Positions 9,018 to 16,871 of a stretch of 64,000 nt of DNA are shown piece by piece. The DNA lies in contig NZ_CAMZOF010000002.1 of NCBI RefSeq assembly GCF_947331435.1, positions 186,001 to 250,000 of the forward strand. The letters run 5' to 3'. Source of the stretch: Pelagibius sp. Alg239-R121 (GTDB lineage: Bacteria; Pseudomonadota; Alphaproteobacteria; Kiloniellales; Kiloniellaceae). Both the position numbers and the translations under genes were made by a program. Under the pieces are notes generated by a model that was given only the letters and a program-made list of their open reading frames with translations, was not told the DNA's origin and searched no databases. Numbering within the stretch: the first letter of the stretch is position 1; each line of letters begins with the position of its first letter.

Positions 9018-9458
9018 ATGTCCATCAAAGGCGAAACTGTCTGCACAGGTCGATGCTACTGCGGCGCGCGAACATTCACCACGACTCAGGCGCCGCAAAC
9101 CGTCGCCTACTGCCACTGCGACGACTGCCGGCGTGCGACGGGCGGACCAGTCGCCGCGTTTGCGGCATTCGAGGAACAGGCGGTGACATTTACACCGGAC
9201 GAAGGCCGCAAGGCGGCCGTCAATCCCGGCGTAACACGCACGTTCTGCGCCGACTGCGGCTCTTCGCTGACCGGGCGCTACGATTATCTCCCCGGACAGG
9301 TTTACATCTCGCTGGGCGTTGTCGATCAGGCCGACGACTTCGCGCCAAGAATTCACACCCATGAGTCGGAGCGGCTGACGTGGCTTCACATCGACGATGA
9401 CCTGGAGCGGGTTGCGACCTCGGGGCGTGCAACCATCGCCGACCCCTCGAAGCAATGA
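9018..9458 (+). CDS. GFA family protein (CENP-V/glutathione-dependent formaldehyde-activating fold)
   Basis: A 146-aa zinc-binding protein. The three cysteine clusters of the family are present: CRYCGA-like CYCGAR near the N-terminus, CHCDDCRR, and CADCGSS. Start set at the ATG at 9018 because AAGGGAG lies 7 nt upstream. Gfa itself was described as helping glutathione react with formaldehyde, but most family members have no proven role. Demethylation of methylated amines releases formaldehyde, so a link to the adjacent betaine genes is possible but unproven. Confidence 0.82.
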   Translation: MSIKGETVCTGRCYCGARTFTTTQAPQTVAYCHCDDCRRATGGPVAAFAAFEEQAVTFTPDEGRKAAVNPGVTRTFCADCGSSLTGRYDYLPGQVYISLGVVDQADDFAPRIHTHESERLTWLHIDDDLERVATSGRATIADPSKQ

Positions 9459-9782
9459 CTGCAGTCCTTATGCCAAGGCGCGTCAATATCCGATTTGGAC
9501 GCCTCCCTTTTGACGGCGCCGCCGGATCCCGGCGAGGCCGGCAAAGACGACTTCACGCAACAGCTTTGGTTTCGAGGCAGCATAGAACCTAAGCGGTCAC
9601 TTCCGGAATCGCTATCGCCGTCCTCAAACAGCCTTTCGGAAAAATCTGAGAGGGACCCGGCGCGCAAGTCCGCTGCACTTTGAACCAATGACGGCAGTGG
9701 GGGCCGGAGTTGTCGTCGCTTCAGAAATGCTGAACGTCAGCTCCCCGCGTAGGTGTGTCGATGGTTCGAGATTAAGAGAAAT
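9459..9782. other. Intergenic stretch with one dispersed-repeat copy
   Basis: No gene is supported here. The stretch carries a copy of the dispersed intergenic repeat at 9666-9700 and otherwise shows nothing recognisable. Confidence 0.5.
9666..9700 (+). repeat. Dispersed intergenic repeat, module 2
   Basis: Reads AAGTCCGCTGCACTTTGAAC then CAATGACGGCAGTGG. Closely matches copies at 49211, 51733 and 55587 that share the core TTGAACCAATGACGGC. Confidence 0.7.
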
Positions 9783-10340
9783 TCATTTCACATAAGCCCA
9801 GATCTGTCTTGCAGACTCAGGAGCTGACACACGGGTGTTGTCAATTCGCAAGTAGTTGGGGTGTTCAATCTCGCCTTGGCTGGAATTGAGGCGATATTCG
9901 TCGCTCATATTGAGCACATTGTTATCCGACCAAGCGAGGTCTCTTTTGGAAGGCTTATGCTTCAGTCTGTTCTCAGTTCGGTTTCTCTTGAGCCTTTCGT
10001 CAAGGCTTGCTTCTAGCTCGATCCAAAAAACCTCGTGCCCTTTTTTCGCAAACTTGTCAGCGACACCTTCAATGTACTCACGCTCTCCAGCCTCACCAAA
10101 TGCCCAAACATATGTGAAAATGTATCCGGGCCCGCAGTCCTCGGAGAAGGCCTCGAAAAATTCATGCCGCAGCCTTTGAACCAACCTGCGGCCTTGGCGA
10201 CTGCCGTAGCTGAAGAACGGCGCAACCATTTCGATCGTCATGTGATTATGAAAAAGCTTATAGCCGGAGAGCTTTTCCAGTTCTTGACCTACAGTCATTT
10301 TACCGACCGCTGGTGGGCCAACTATGATGACCAGCTTCAT
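9783..10340 (-). CDS. P-loop NTPase, shikimate/adenylate kinase-like
   Basis: A 185-aa cytoplasmic protein that opens with a Walker A P-loop (VIIVGPPAVGKMTVG, residues 4-18) and a HNHMTIE segment seen in AAA-type kinase-like proteins of unknown substrate. A second basic region (DERLKRNRTENRLKH) could be the lid. These small proteins are often annotated as AAA family ATPase or nucleoside/shikimate kinase-like; no substrate can be assigned. It lies downstream of the VOC gene on the same strand, with a possible tiny ORF in between. Confidence 0.7.
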   Translation of the reverse strand: MKLVIIVGPPAVGKMTVGQELEKLSGYKLFHNHMTIEMVAPFFSYGSRQGRRLVQRLRHEFFEAFSEDCGPGYIFTYVWAFGEAGEREYIEGVADKFAKKGHEVFWIELEASLDERLKRNRTENRLKHKPSKRDLAWSDNNVLNMSDEYRLNSSQGEIEHPNYLRIDNTRVSAPESARQIWAYVK

Positions 10341-10534
10341 ATTCGCAAACCTACAAAATCATTCTGTGTATTCAGATTATTTTGCTGCAACGCCCTCTTA
10401 AACCTCTCAAATCCTTCCCGGCCTGTCGTCAGAGCGGCCTTTGTTGCCGTTTCGGATGGTTGAACCGATTTCTTCTTTGCCCAGCCTTTAAGGCTGTTCC
10501 AATTCCAAAATATTTCCTTCTGGATCCCGCACAT
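10337..10534 (-). CDS. Possible small hypothetical protein
   Basis: A 65-codon reading frame between the VOC gene and the kinase-like gene. It overlaps the end of the VOC gene and its stop overlaps the next start (ATGA), which would fit translational coupling. Its second half reads like a protein (SETATKAALTTGREGFERF), but no family is recognised and the start is uncertain. Confidence 0.25.
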   Translation of the reverse strand: MCGIQKEIFWNWNSLKGWAKKKSVQPSETATKAALTTGREGFERFKRALQQNNLNTQNDFVGLRI

Positions 10535-10919
10535 AGACCACTAGAAGTGGGCTGTTCAAAGTTCCGAAGTCAGTGACTTCACCCTGCGATTTTCCGCCCG
10601 CCTTGATTATCTCTGCAACTGTCGCTTCGATGTCGCTCACCTCAAATGCGAGATGTCCGAAACCGGGTTCGTTCACCCTTGGCTCCGGTCGATCCAGGGT
10701 GTTCTTGTATTCGAGTATCTCTAAAAATGGCCCCTCGTCGTCAGGTAGACGCAGCCAAACCGAGTAGATGTGCGTGTTTGGCAGGCCGTTGCCTCTCGAA
10801 ACTTTCTCGCCGGAAAGCGTCGTTGGTGGCCGTCTGTCCACGTAACCAAACACAGTTTTATAGAATGCGGAAAGGACATCGGCATCGCGTGCCGCTACAC
10901 TAACGTGCAATAGTTTCAT
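10488..10919 (-). CDS. VOC family (glyoxalase/bleomycin resistance-like) protein
   Basis: A 143-aa single VOC protein with paired beta-alpha-beta modules. Metal-ligand-like positions are H5 (KLLHVSVAARD), the GHLAFEV segment and the C-terminal DPEGNILELEQ. Start taken at MKLLHV, since GGGGAG lies 8 nt upstream; a longer in-frame start lacks this. The substrate is unknown; the family includes glyoxalase I, dioxygenases and drug-binding proteins. Confidence 0.8.
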   Translation of the reverse strand: MKLLHVSVAARDADVLSAFYKTVFGYVDRRPPTTLSGEKVSRGNGLPNTHIYSVWLRLPDDEGPFLEILEYKNTLDRPEPRVNEPGFGHLAFEVSDIEATVAEIIKAGGKSQGEVTDFGTLNSPLLVVYVRDPEGNILELEQP

Positions 10920-11108
10920 GCTGACGGCTCCCCATCTCTCCACATTTTGCATGTGAATTCTTGAGCCCTCAACGGCAAATGCAGCCATTACAAAAATTGG
11001 TCATTTTGAGCTCTGACCGGTCATTCGCTATGCATCTGCCGGAGGCCGGCAACGCGGACGAAGGGGTCATTGCACTGTTCCGTTCAGATGACCGCTTTTC
11101 GACAGAAC

Positions 11109-11136
11109 TTGATATGCAGTAAAATTACTGCATAAT
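11109..11136 (+). promoter_or_regulatory. Promoter with embedded ArsR-type operator
   Basis: A -35 box TTGATA (11109-11114) and a -10 box CATAAT (11131-11136) are 16 bp apart. The spacer and its edges hold a perfect 9-bp inverted repeat, ATGCAGTAA-AA-TTACTGCAT (11114-11133). The regulator gene starts 10 nt downstream at 11146, so autorepression by blocking RNA polymerase is the simplest reading, and the transcript would be nearly leaderless. Confidence 0.7.
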
Positions 11137-11145
11137 AAGCGAACA

Positions 11146-11454
11146 GTGAAAGACGATCAACTCGACCTCATTTTCAAAGCTCTTTCTGACAGCACTCGCC
11201 GTCGCATCATCGACCGTTTGAGCCAGCAACCCGGTCAGTCATTGTTCGAGGTGTGCGCCGCATCAGTTGCGGAGAATGGCGTTGCCTTTTCCCGTCAAAC
11301 GGTTTCCCAGCATCTCGACGTTTTAGAGAAAGCCGGCTTGATCAAGACATCATGGAAGGGACGCACGAAAGCACATTCGTTGAGCATCAACGAAGATCAT
11401 ATCGCGGCTGCTTCATGGATCAAAAAATACAAACAAAACGGAGCTAAAACATGA
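11146..11454 (+). CDS. ArsR family winged-helix regulator
   Basis: A 102-aa regulator. The N-terminal KALSDSTRRRIIDRLSQQ and the recognition helix FSRQTVSQHLDVLEKAGL are typical of ArsR/SmtB proteins of the kind paired with SRPBCC or VOC genes. Cysteine metal sites of classic ArsR are not evident, so the signal is probably not a metal. It starts with GTG and overlaps the following VOC gene by 4 nt (ATGA). The promoter upstream contains a 9-bp inverted repeat, its likely operator. Confidence 0.85.
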   Translation: MKDDQLDLIFKALSDSTRRRIIDRLSQQPGQSLFEVCAASVAENGVAFSRQTVSQHLDVLEKAGLIKTSWKGRTKAHSLSINEDHIAAASWIKKYKQNGAKT

Positions 11455-11852
11455 AAATCTATATAACTAGCGTCTTTGTCGATGACCAAGACAAAGCAGA
11501 GAAATTCTACACTGATGTTCTCGGTTTCAAGGTGAAGAACAATGTTCCTTTAGGGGAAAGTCGTTGGTTGACTGTCGTGTCTGACGAAGACCCTGAAGGA
11601 ACGGAATTGCTACTTGAGCCAAGCACGCATCCTGCTGTTAAGCCTTACAAAGATGCACTGGTTTCCGATGGCATTCCGGCGCACTCATTTCAGGTAAAGA
11701 ACCTTGATGCGGAGCGGAAAAGACTGGTCGAGCAGGACGTAGAGTTTGTTCTTGAGCCGATGGATGCAGGGCCGGTTCGCATGGCGGTTTTCGATGACAC
11801 TTGCGGGAATCTTATTCAGCTGATCGAGATGAAAGACGCCGCTCCAGCGTGA
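11451..11852 (+). CDS. VOC family protein, partner of the ArsR regulator
   Basis: A 133-aa VOC/glyoxalase-fold protein: MKIYITSVFVDDQDKAEKFYTDVLGF at the N-terminus and GNLIQLIEM at the C-terminus. ArsR-VOC two-gene operons with a 4-nt overlap are a common arrangement; the VOC member usually detoxifies or binds the compound that releases the repressor, but that compound is not known here. A weak hairpin (AAGCC-AGCATA-GGCTT, 11862-11877) follows and may end the transcript. Confidence 0.85.
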   Translation: MKIYITSVFVDDQDKAEKFYTDVLGFKVKNNVPLGESRWLTVVSDEDPEGTELLLEPSTHPAVKPYKDALVSDGIPAHSFQVKNLDAERKRLVEQDVEFVLEPMDAGPVRMAVFDDTCGNLIQLIEMKDAAPA

Positions 11853-11873
11853 TCTTCGCAGAAGCCAGCATAG

Positions 11874-11921
11874 GCTTGTTGATGGCAAAGGCTTGACATC
11901 CAACAAGCGGTGTGAGGATAT
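11874..11921 (+). promoter_or_regulatory. Candidate promoter of the amide/urea operon
   Basis: A consensus -35 box TTGACA (11893-11898) is followed 17 bp later by a poor -10 (GGATAT, 11916-11921). An 8-bp inverted repeat GCTTGTTG (11874-11881) and CAACAAGC (11901-11908) brackets the -35 and could be an operator. Start of transcription here would give a leader of about 140 nt. Confidence 0.45.
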
Positions 11922-11927
11922 GTAGCT

Positions 11928-12001
11928 GTGCGACGAAGCACGCAAAATTATCAAGCGACTCAGCTGGACATGTATTCCTGTTTGGGTCGTTTTGCGTTTT
12001 T
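11928..12001 (+). promoter_or_regulatory. Leader with mutually exclusive hairpins, putative ANTAR-controlled attenuator
   Basis: Hairpin 1 is GTGC-GACGAA-GCAC (11928-11941), with a six-base loop. A competing long-range stem pairs ACGCAAAA (11940-11947) with TTTTGCGT (11990-11997), extended by CGAC/GTCG, and is followed by a T run: a rho-independent terminator shape. The two share bases 11940-11941, so they cannot form together completely. The last gene of the operon encodes an ANTAR (AmiR-type) antiterminator, which acts on such leaders. The hexaloop does not show the A1/G4 rule reported for ANTAR targets, so the match is imperfect. Confidence 0.4.
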
Positions 12002-12071
12002 GAAGCACAAAATTCCTGAAAATCCGGTCTAGGTGTCCAGTCTGATTCAAAAACAGGCGGGAACACCTCAC

Positions 12072-13280
12072 ATGAAAAACTTCTTTCGAACGCTCGGTTT
12101 GACCACTGCTGTTGCGCTCACTGCAACCGTTGCTCAAGCCGAAACTAAAGTCGGTGCTATCTTTGATCTCACCGGTGGACTCAATATCTATGGCATTCAG
12201 CAGAACAACGCGCTGAACCTTGCTATCGAAGCCGTCAATGCAGCCGGCGGCGTCAATGGCGAACCGGTCACGGTGGTCGGCTATGACGCCCAGTCAGAAC
12301 TTGCCAAATATACCCAGTTCGCTCAGACCTCTGTTCTGCGTGACGGCATTTCCGCGATGTTTGCCGGTCTCACCAGTTCATCCCGCGAAGCCATTCGACC
12401 GATCTTCCGCAAAGCGAAAATCCCTTACTTCTATTCTTCGCTTTATGAAGGCGGTGCCTGCGATAAGCAGACCTTTGTAACGGGGTCTTCTGCTTCACAG
12501 CAGCTCAACGTCCTGATCAAATGGGCCGTCGAGAACTATGGCAAGAAGATCTATATCATGGCGCCGGACTACAATTTCGGAACCATATCCGGTCATTGGA
12601 TCCACGAATTTGCCAAGCAGAACGGGGCTGAGGTTGTCGGTGAAGACTATCTCGCCCTCTCGGTCACTGACTACGCGCCGACCATCCAAAAAATTCAGGC
12701 TGAAAAACCCGATGTGGTTATCGCGCTTCCAGTCGGCGCCAACCAGACAGGCTTCCTGGAGCAGTTCGCGGCGGCCGGTTTAAAAGACACTATCGGAATG
12801 GTTTCCACAAACTATGGTTCAGGTAACCAACAGGTTGTTGTGTCTCCGCAAGCAGGTGAAGGCCTTATTTCGGCTATGGGATATTTCCCGTCCGTGGAGA
12901 GCGAGGCGAACACCAAGTTCAAGTCCGCCTGGGAAGCCAGGTACGGCACCGACACACCGATCGTGGCAGGCGCTGTCGATGTATGGAACGCTGTTCATAT
13001 CTGGGCGGCGGCCGCAAACAAAGCCGGGTCATCCGAACCCGACGAGGTGATTGCTGCTCTGGAAAGTGGTCTGACCTTTGACGCACCGAACGGCAAAGTC
13101 ACTCTGGAGCCAGGCTCGCACCACCTGCGTCAGGACATTTACATCGCAAAGGGCGACAACAATCATGGCTTCGAGATTGTTCAAACCTTTGCCGGCTCTG
13201 CACCGACCTATGAAAACGAGAAGTGCAACCTGATCGATAATCCAGATCTCGCCGAACACTTTTCTCCCGAAGAGCACTAA
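12072..13280 (+). CDS. Urea/short-chain amide ABC transporter substrate-binding protein
   Basis: Periplasmic type I binding protein of 402 aa, with signal peptide (KNFFRTLGLTTAVALTATVAQA). The segments VGAIFDLTGGLNIYGIQQNNALNLAIEAVN and PYFYSSLYEGGACDKQ place it in the UrtA/FmdD/AmiC group of Peripla_BP_5/6 proteins. Start chosen at MKNFF, since the preceding 13 codons lack a signal-peptide-like start. First gene of an operon with permeases, ATPases, an amidase and AmiC/AmiR-like regulators, so the ligand is probably an amide or urea-type compound (inference). Confidence 0.87.
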   Translation: MKNFFRTLGLTTAVALTATVAQAETKVGAIFDLTGGLNIYGIQQNNALNLAIEAVNAAGGVNGEPVTVVGYDAQSELAKYTQFAQTSVLRDGISAMFAGLTSSSREAIRPIFRKAKIPYFYSSLYEGGACDKQTFVTGSSASQQLNVLIKWAVENYGKKIYIMAPDYNFGTISGHWIHEFAKQNGAEVVGEDYLALSVTDYAPTIQKIQAEKPDVVIALPVGANQTGFLEQFAAAGLKDTIGMVSTNYGSGNQQVVVSPQAGEGLISAMGYFPSVESEANTKFKSAWEARYGTDTPIVAGAVDVWNAVHIWAAAANKAGSSEPDEVIAALESGLTFDAPNGKVTLEPGSHHLRQDIYIAKGDNNHGFEIVQTFAGSAPTYENEKCNLIDNPDLAEHFSPEEH

Positions 13281-13290
13281 GAACCACCTG

Positions 13291-13316
13291 ACGCGCCTGT
13301 CAACAGACAGGCGTGT
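13291..13316 (+). terminator. Intercistronic hairpin after the binding-protein gene
   Basis: ACGCGCCTGT and ACAGGCGTGT pair over 10 bp around a CAACAG loop, followed by a short T-rich run. It lies between the binding-protein and first permease genes; such stems partly terminate transcription or protect the upstream mRNA so that binding protein exceeds permease. Confidence 0.6.
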
Positions 13317-13334
13317 TCTTTTCCGGAGGAAAGC

Positions 13335-14201
13335 ATGGAACTTGATTATCTGGTGACAGTCCTTCTGTCGTCACTCTCCAGCGCGTCCATATTGCTGATC
13401 GCAACCCTGGGACTTGCGGTCGTTTATGGACTCATGGGCGTCATCAATCTCGCCCATGGGGAATTCCTGATGGTCGGGGCTTACTCTGCCCTCACCGCGA
13501 CACAGATCGGCATTCCTTATCCGTTGGCCATTCCCGTGGCCGTTGTCACGACCATGCTGATTGGCGCAATAGTCGAGCTGCTCATCATACGGCGATTATA
13601 CGGACGATTGTTTGACACCATGCTCGCGACATGGGGTCTCGGCATGGTGTTCAACCAGGCCGCCGTTTTGCTCTTCGGGACCGTTTCCCCAGGCATCGGC
13701 ATGCCGCAATACAACTTCAAAATCGGCGGCTACAGCCTCGCCGCCTATTCGATTGCCATGATCCTGGTTGCTGCGGTCATGCTCGCGTTTGTTTATCTTC
13801 TGATGACGAAAACCGTCTATGGCATGAAAGCCCGTGCCTCGATCCAAGAGCCAAAAATGGCTCAGGCGATTGGCATCGACTCCTCGCGGGTCAATACACT
13901 CACATTTGCGATCGGGTGTGGTCTGGCGGGTTTCGCAGGGGCGATCCTTTTGCCCATTATCCCAGCCACACCGTCCATGGGCCTCTTCTTCGCCGTTAAA
14001 GGTTTCCTCACAGTTGTGGTTGCCGGCCCCGTCGCTTTGACCGGCAGCGCCTTGACAGCCCTTGGCCTTGGTGGTGGCGCATCAGTGACAGCCAGTTTCA
14101 TGACGTCCGTTGTCGGTGACGTCTTCTTTTTCCTCGTAACCGCTCTCCTTCTGTGGCTGTACCCGATGGGTATCTCCGCCAGATGGCGCCGTAAGCTCTA
14201 G
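13335..14201 (+). CDS. Branched-chain/urea-type ABC permease (LivH/UrtB family)
   Basis: Inner-membrane permease of 288 aa with about eight hydrophobic segments. The family pattern is visible in ATLGLAVVYGLMGVINLAHGEFLMVGAY and in the cytoplasmic EAA-like loop MKARASIQEPKMAQAIGID. A GGAGG sequence precedes the ATG. It lies 12 nt upstream of the next gene. Together with the fused protein downstream it would form the membrane heterodimer. Confidence 0.88.
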   Translation: MELDYLVTVLLSSLSSASILLIATLGLAVVYGLMGVINLAHGEFLMVGAYSALTATQIGIPYPLAIPVAVVTTMLIGAIVELLIIRRLYGRLFDTMLATWGLGMVFNQAAVLLFGTVSPGIGMPQYNFKIGGYSLAAYSIAMILVAAVMLAFVYLLMTKTVYGMKARASIQEPKMAQAIGIDSSRVNTLTFAIGCGLAGFAGAILLPIIPATPSMGLFFAVKGFLTVVVAGPVALTGSALTALGLGGGASVTASFMTSVVGDVFFFLVTALLLWLYPMGISARWRRKL

Positions 14202-14213
14202 GAGTGCTGCTGG

Positions 14214-16025
14214 ATGCTTGAAAGACTCTACTATTCATCAGGACTGGTGTTCCCGGCAATTGCAACCGCCATTGCCCTGGCGGTCTCCCATTCGCTTGAT
14301 CCATACCTGGCCTTTGTCGCCACTTCCTGGATCATTTTTGGTCTCCTCGGACTGAGCCTCGACATCATTTGGGGTCGCGGCGGATTGCTCAGCCTCGCTC
14401 AAACGGCCTTCTATGGACTGGGCGGATATTTTGGCGCGGTCATTGCCATCAACATGGCATCGGAATGGGGCATGACACTGGTCTGGGCGGTGCCCTCGGG
14501 CGCTCTGTTCGGAGCTGTCGTCGCGGCAGCACTTGGCTACATTATCTTCTTCGCTCGAATGGGCGAGCTGCAATCTACAATTCTCTCCTATACCTTCACA
14601 CTTCTTTTGTGGGCGGTTACACAAAGCTTCAAGATCGACATTGGCAAGGCCGCCATCGGTGGAGACAACGGGCTTTCAAATATTCCGGGAATTGTTCTGG
14701 GATTTGGATCAAAAGCTGAATCACTCGACCCCAATCAAACATTTGCCACCGTTGTGGCAATCTCGGCGGTCATCTATTTCTTTACCCGTTGGCTGATGCG
14801 CAGCAATTTCGGAAAGGTCGTCGATTGTATCCGCATCGATGTCGAAAAGACCGAACTGCTCGGATACGACATTCGTAAAATTCAGGTAATGAATTTTGCG
14901 TATTCAGGAGCCGTTGCAGGTGTAGCCGGCGCTCTCTTTGCGCTGTGGGCAAATTATCTCAATCCATCACTCTTTTCTGTGCCCGAGGCCCTACTCGTCC
15001 CAATCTATGTTCTTGTCGGAGGACTGGGGACACTGGCCGGGCCATTCCTAGGAGCGCTTGCCATAGGCGCTTTGTCATTCTGGCTTGGCGGCGGTGCTGC
15101 GAGTGGACAGACCACACTCATCCTCGGTGCCATTCTGATTCTGCTGGTGCTCTTCCTGCAAAACGGAATCCTTGGGGCTCTCGGTCAATTCTGGCGGCAA
15201 TTCATACCGGATCCAAACGACGCGGCACGCCATGCCGGTGCCGTGAAGATAGATACGGAAGTTCTGGAGACTATTCTCACAGATGCTGCTGAACAGGCAG
15301 GCCCCGCCAAGGAACTCGACAGCAATAATCTCTTCAAGCGCTTTGGAGGTGTCATTCCGGTCAATGATGTCAGTCGCGAATTCGCGCCAGGTAAACCCTA
15401 CGCATTGATCGGTCCGAATGGAGCGGGAAAAAGCTCATACCTCAAGACATGTGTCGGGCTTTACCGCCCTGAGGGCGGAAGCATCAAACTTGGCAATGAT
15501 GACGTTACGAAAGCTCCGATATTCGAGCGCGTGCGCAAGGGCATGGGTGTCAAAAACCAAAAGCCTCAGGTCTTCGGTGAAAACACCGTCGAACAGAACC
15601 TGTGGTCCGCCGCTTATGCACGAACCAAAGAGGGGCAGCAGGCAACAGCAATCAGCCAAAAAGTTCTGGGCATGCTGGGCCTTGAGGAGCAGGCCAACGC
15701 ACAAGCCTCTGCTTTGTCTCACGGCCAACAGCAATGGTTGGACATCGGTATGGTCCTCTGCCTGGCACCCCGCGTTGTCCTTCTGGATGAACCCGCAGCA
15801 GGCATGACCAATGAAGAGACCCGCGAGCTCTCATTGCTGGTTCGCACTCTCGCAAAACACACAACGGTTGTTGTGGTCGAACACGACATGGAATTCGTCA
15901 GGACGCTTGAAGGCCACGTTACCGTCCTTCATCAAGGCAAACTGTTCGCGGAGGGAGATATAGAAACACTCCGCGCCAATGACGCCGTCCTCGATATCTA
16001 TCTGGGGAGGCGCGAGCATGTTTAA
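14214..16025 (+). CDS. Fused LivM/UrtC-type permease and LivG/UrtD-type ATPase
   Basis: A 603-aa natural fusion of two transporter subunits normally made separately. Residues 1-330 are a LivM-type permease with about ten membrane segments (GLSLDIIWGRGGLLSLAQTAFYGLGGY). After a hydrophilic linker (RHAGAVKIDTEVLETILTDAAEQ), residues about 365-603 are an ABC ATPase: Walker A GPNGAGKSS near residue 400, signature LSHGQQQWLDIGMVL, Walker B VVLLDEPAAGM, switch His in VVVEHDMEFV. UrtC and UrtD together are about the same length, so nothing is missing. It overlaps the next gene by 8 nt. Confidence 0.9.
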   Translation: MLERLYYSSGLVFPAIATAIALAVSHSLDPYLAFVATSWIIFGLLGLSLDIIWGRGGLLSLAQTAFYGLGGYFGAVIAINMASEWGMTLVWAVPSGALFGAVVAAALGYIIFFARMGELQSTILSYTFTLLLWAVTQSFKIDIGKAAIGGDNGLSNIPGIVLGFGSKAESLDPNQTFATVVAISAVIYFFTRWLMRSNFGKVVDCIRIDVEKTELLGYDIRKIQVMNFAYSGAVAGVAGALFALWANYLNPSLFSVPEALLVPIYVLVGGLGTLAGPFLGALAIGALSFWLGGGAASGQTTLILGAILILLVLFLQNGILGALGQFWRQFIPDPNDAARHAGAVKIDTEVLETILTDAAEQAGPAKELDSNNLFKRFGGVIPVNDVSREFAPGKPYALIGPNGAGKSSYLKTCVGLYRPEGGSIKLGNDDVTKAPIFERVRKGMGVKNQKPQVFGENTVEQNLWSAAYARTKEGQQATAISQKVLGMLGLEEQANAQASALSHGQQQWLDIGMVLCLAPRVVLLDEPAAGMTNEETRELSLLVRTLAKHTTVVVVEHDMEFVRTLEGHVTVLHQGKLFAEGDIETLRANDAVLDIYLGRREHV

Positions 16026-16716
16026 GGTTACGAATGCGACAGGTGGCTATGGTAAAACCACCATCATCCGGGATGTCACACTTGAAGTGAAGGCAAGCGA
16101 AATCGTTGCCCTGCTCGGTCGTAATGGTGTCGGCAAATCGACCCTTATGCGGTACGCAACCGGCCTCATACTGGCAAAAAAAGGCAGCGTAGAAATAGCC
16201 GGCGCGCGCGCGCCGGCAGCTCCCGCCAAGAGGGCAAGGTTGGGGCTTGGCTACGTACCTCAGGGCCGATTTGTATTTCCCAGAATGACGGTCACGGAAA
16301 ACATCGCCGTTGCCGCCGCTTCGAACGGCTTTGATGCAAAAGAAACCGTCAAAAAGATGTTGGCGGATTTTCCGCTTCTGGGTCCCAAGGCGAATGATCT
16401 GGCTGGCGGCTTGTCTGGCGGGCAGCAACAGGTTCTGGCACTTGCCCGAGCCTTGGCGATCAAGCCGAAAATTCTACTCCTTGATGAACCGACCGAAGGG
16501 GTTCAGCCCTCCATCATTGATGAGATTGCAGGCGTTCTAAAGCGCATCAATCAGGAAAGCGAAATTGCGATTCTGGTAGCCGAGCAAAATCTTGATTTCT
16601 GCCTGTCTATCGCAGAGCGGGCCTACGTGATGGAGAAGGGCAGCATTTATCTCGAGACGGATCGGGAGAGTCTCAGCAGGGACAAAGAACTCCAACAGGA
16701 ACTATTGGGAGTGTGA
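16018..16716 (+). CDS. ABC ATPase, LivF/UrtE type
   Basis: Cytoplasmic ATPase of 232 aa. Walker A GRNGVGKST, signature LSGGQQQVLALARAL, Walker B ILLLDEPTEGVQP (the EGVQP/EGIQP form is characteristic of UrtE). Start at MFKVTNATGGYG, which overlaps the fused permease-ATPase gene by 8 nt and has GGGGAGG upstream. It completes the transporter's ATPase pair. Confidence 0.9.
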   Translation: MFKVTNATGGYGKTTIIRDVTLEVKASEIVALLGRNGVGKSTLMRYATGLILAKKGSVEIAGARAPAAPAKRARLGLGYVPQGRFVFPRMTVTENIAVAAASNGFDAKETVKKMLADFPLLGPKANDLAGGLSGGQQQVLALARALAIKPKILLLDEPTEGVQPSIIDEIAGVLKRINQESEIAILVAEQNLDFCLSIAERAYVMEKGSIYLETDRESLSRDKELQQELLGV

Positions 16717-16718
16717 TT

Positions 16719-16871
16719 ATGACTGATCGAGCCGAACTGACTGACGATCAGAATGATCGCATCGATGCCACACTAAAACGCATACGGGCAGGACTTAAAC
16801 GGGGCGTCCCGTCACCCGATGAGGAGCCGGCACATATTTTTAAACCGGAGGCGGTCAATGAAAAGAAGTGA
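16719..16871 (+). CDS. 50-aa GatC/AtzG-like small subunit of the amidase
   Basis: A very short gene not obvious by length alone. ATG at 16719 has GGGAG 7 nt upstream, starts 2 nt after the ATPase stop, and its stop lies 14 nt inside the amidase gene, giving tight coupling on both sides. The product is acidic/basic and helical in look (residues 10-28 DQNDRIDATLKRIRAGLKR), ending EEPAHIFKPEAV. Small GatC-like proteins such as AtzG (DUF4089-type), encoded just before amidase-signature enzymes, stabilise them and end in a similar Pro-rich tail. It is shorter than AtzG (68 aa). Assignment rests on position and tail, not on a search. Confidence 0.6.
   Translation: MTDRAELTDDQNDRIDATLKRIRAGLKRGVPSPDEEPAHIFKPEAVNEKK

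Noticed and set aside
11862-11877. Hairpin AAGCC-AGCATA-GGCTT as an ANTAR target
   Set aside because: It lies upstream of the likely promoter and loop position 4 is not G; a weak terminator for the VOC gene is more plausible.
16188-16229. GC-rich palindromic run (GGCGCGCGCGCC) inside the LivF/UrtE-type gene
   Set aside because: Lies within well-conserved coding sequence and is explained by codon choice.
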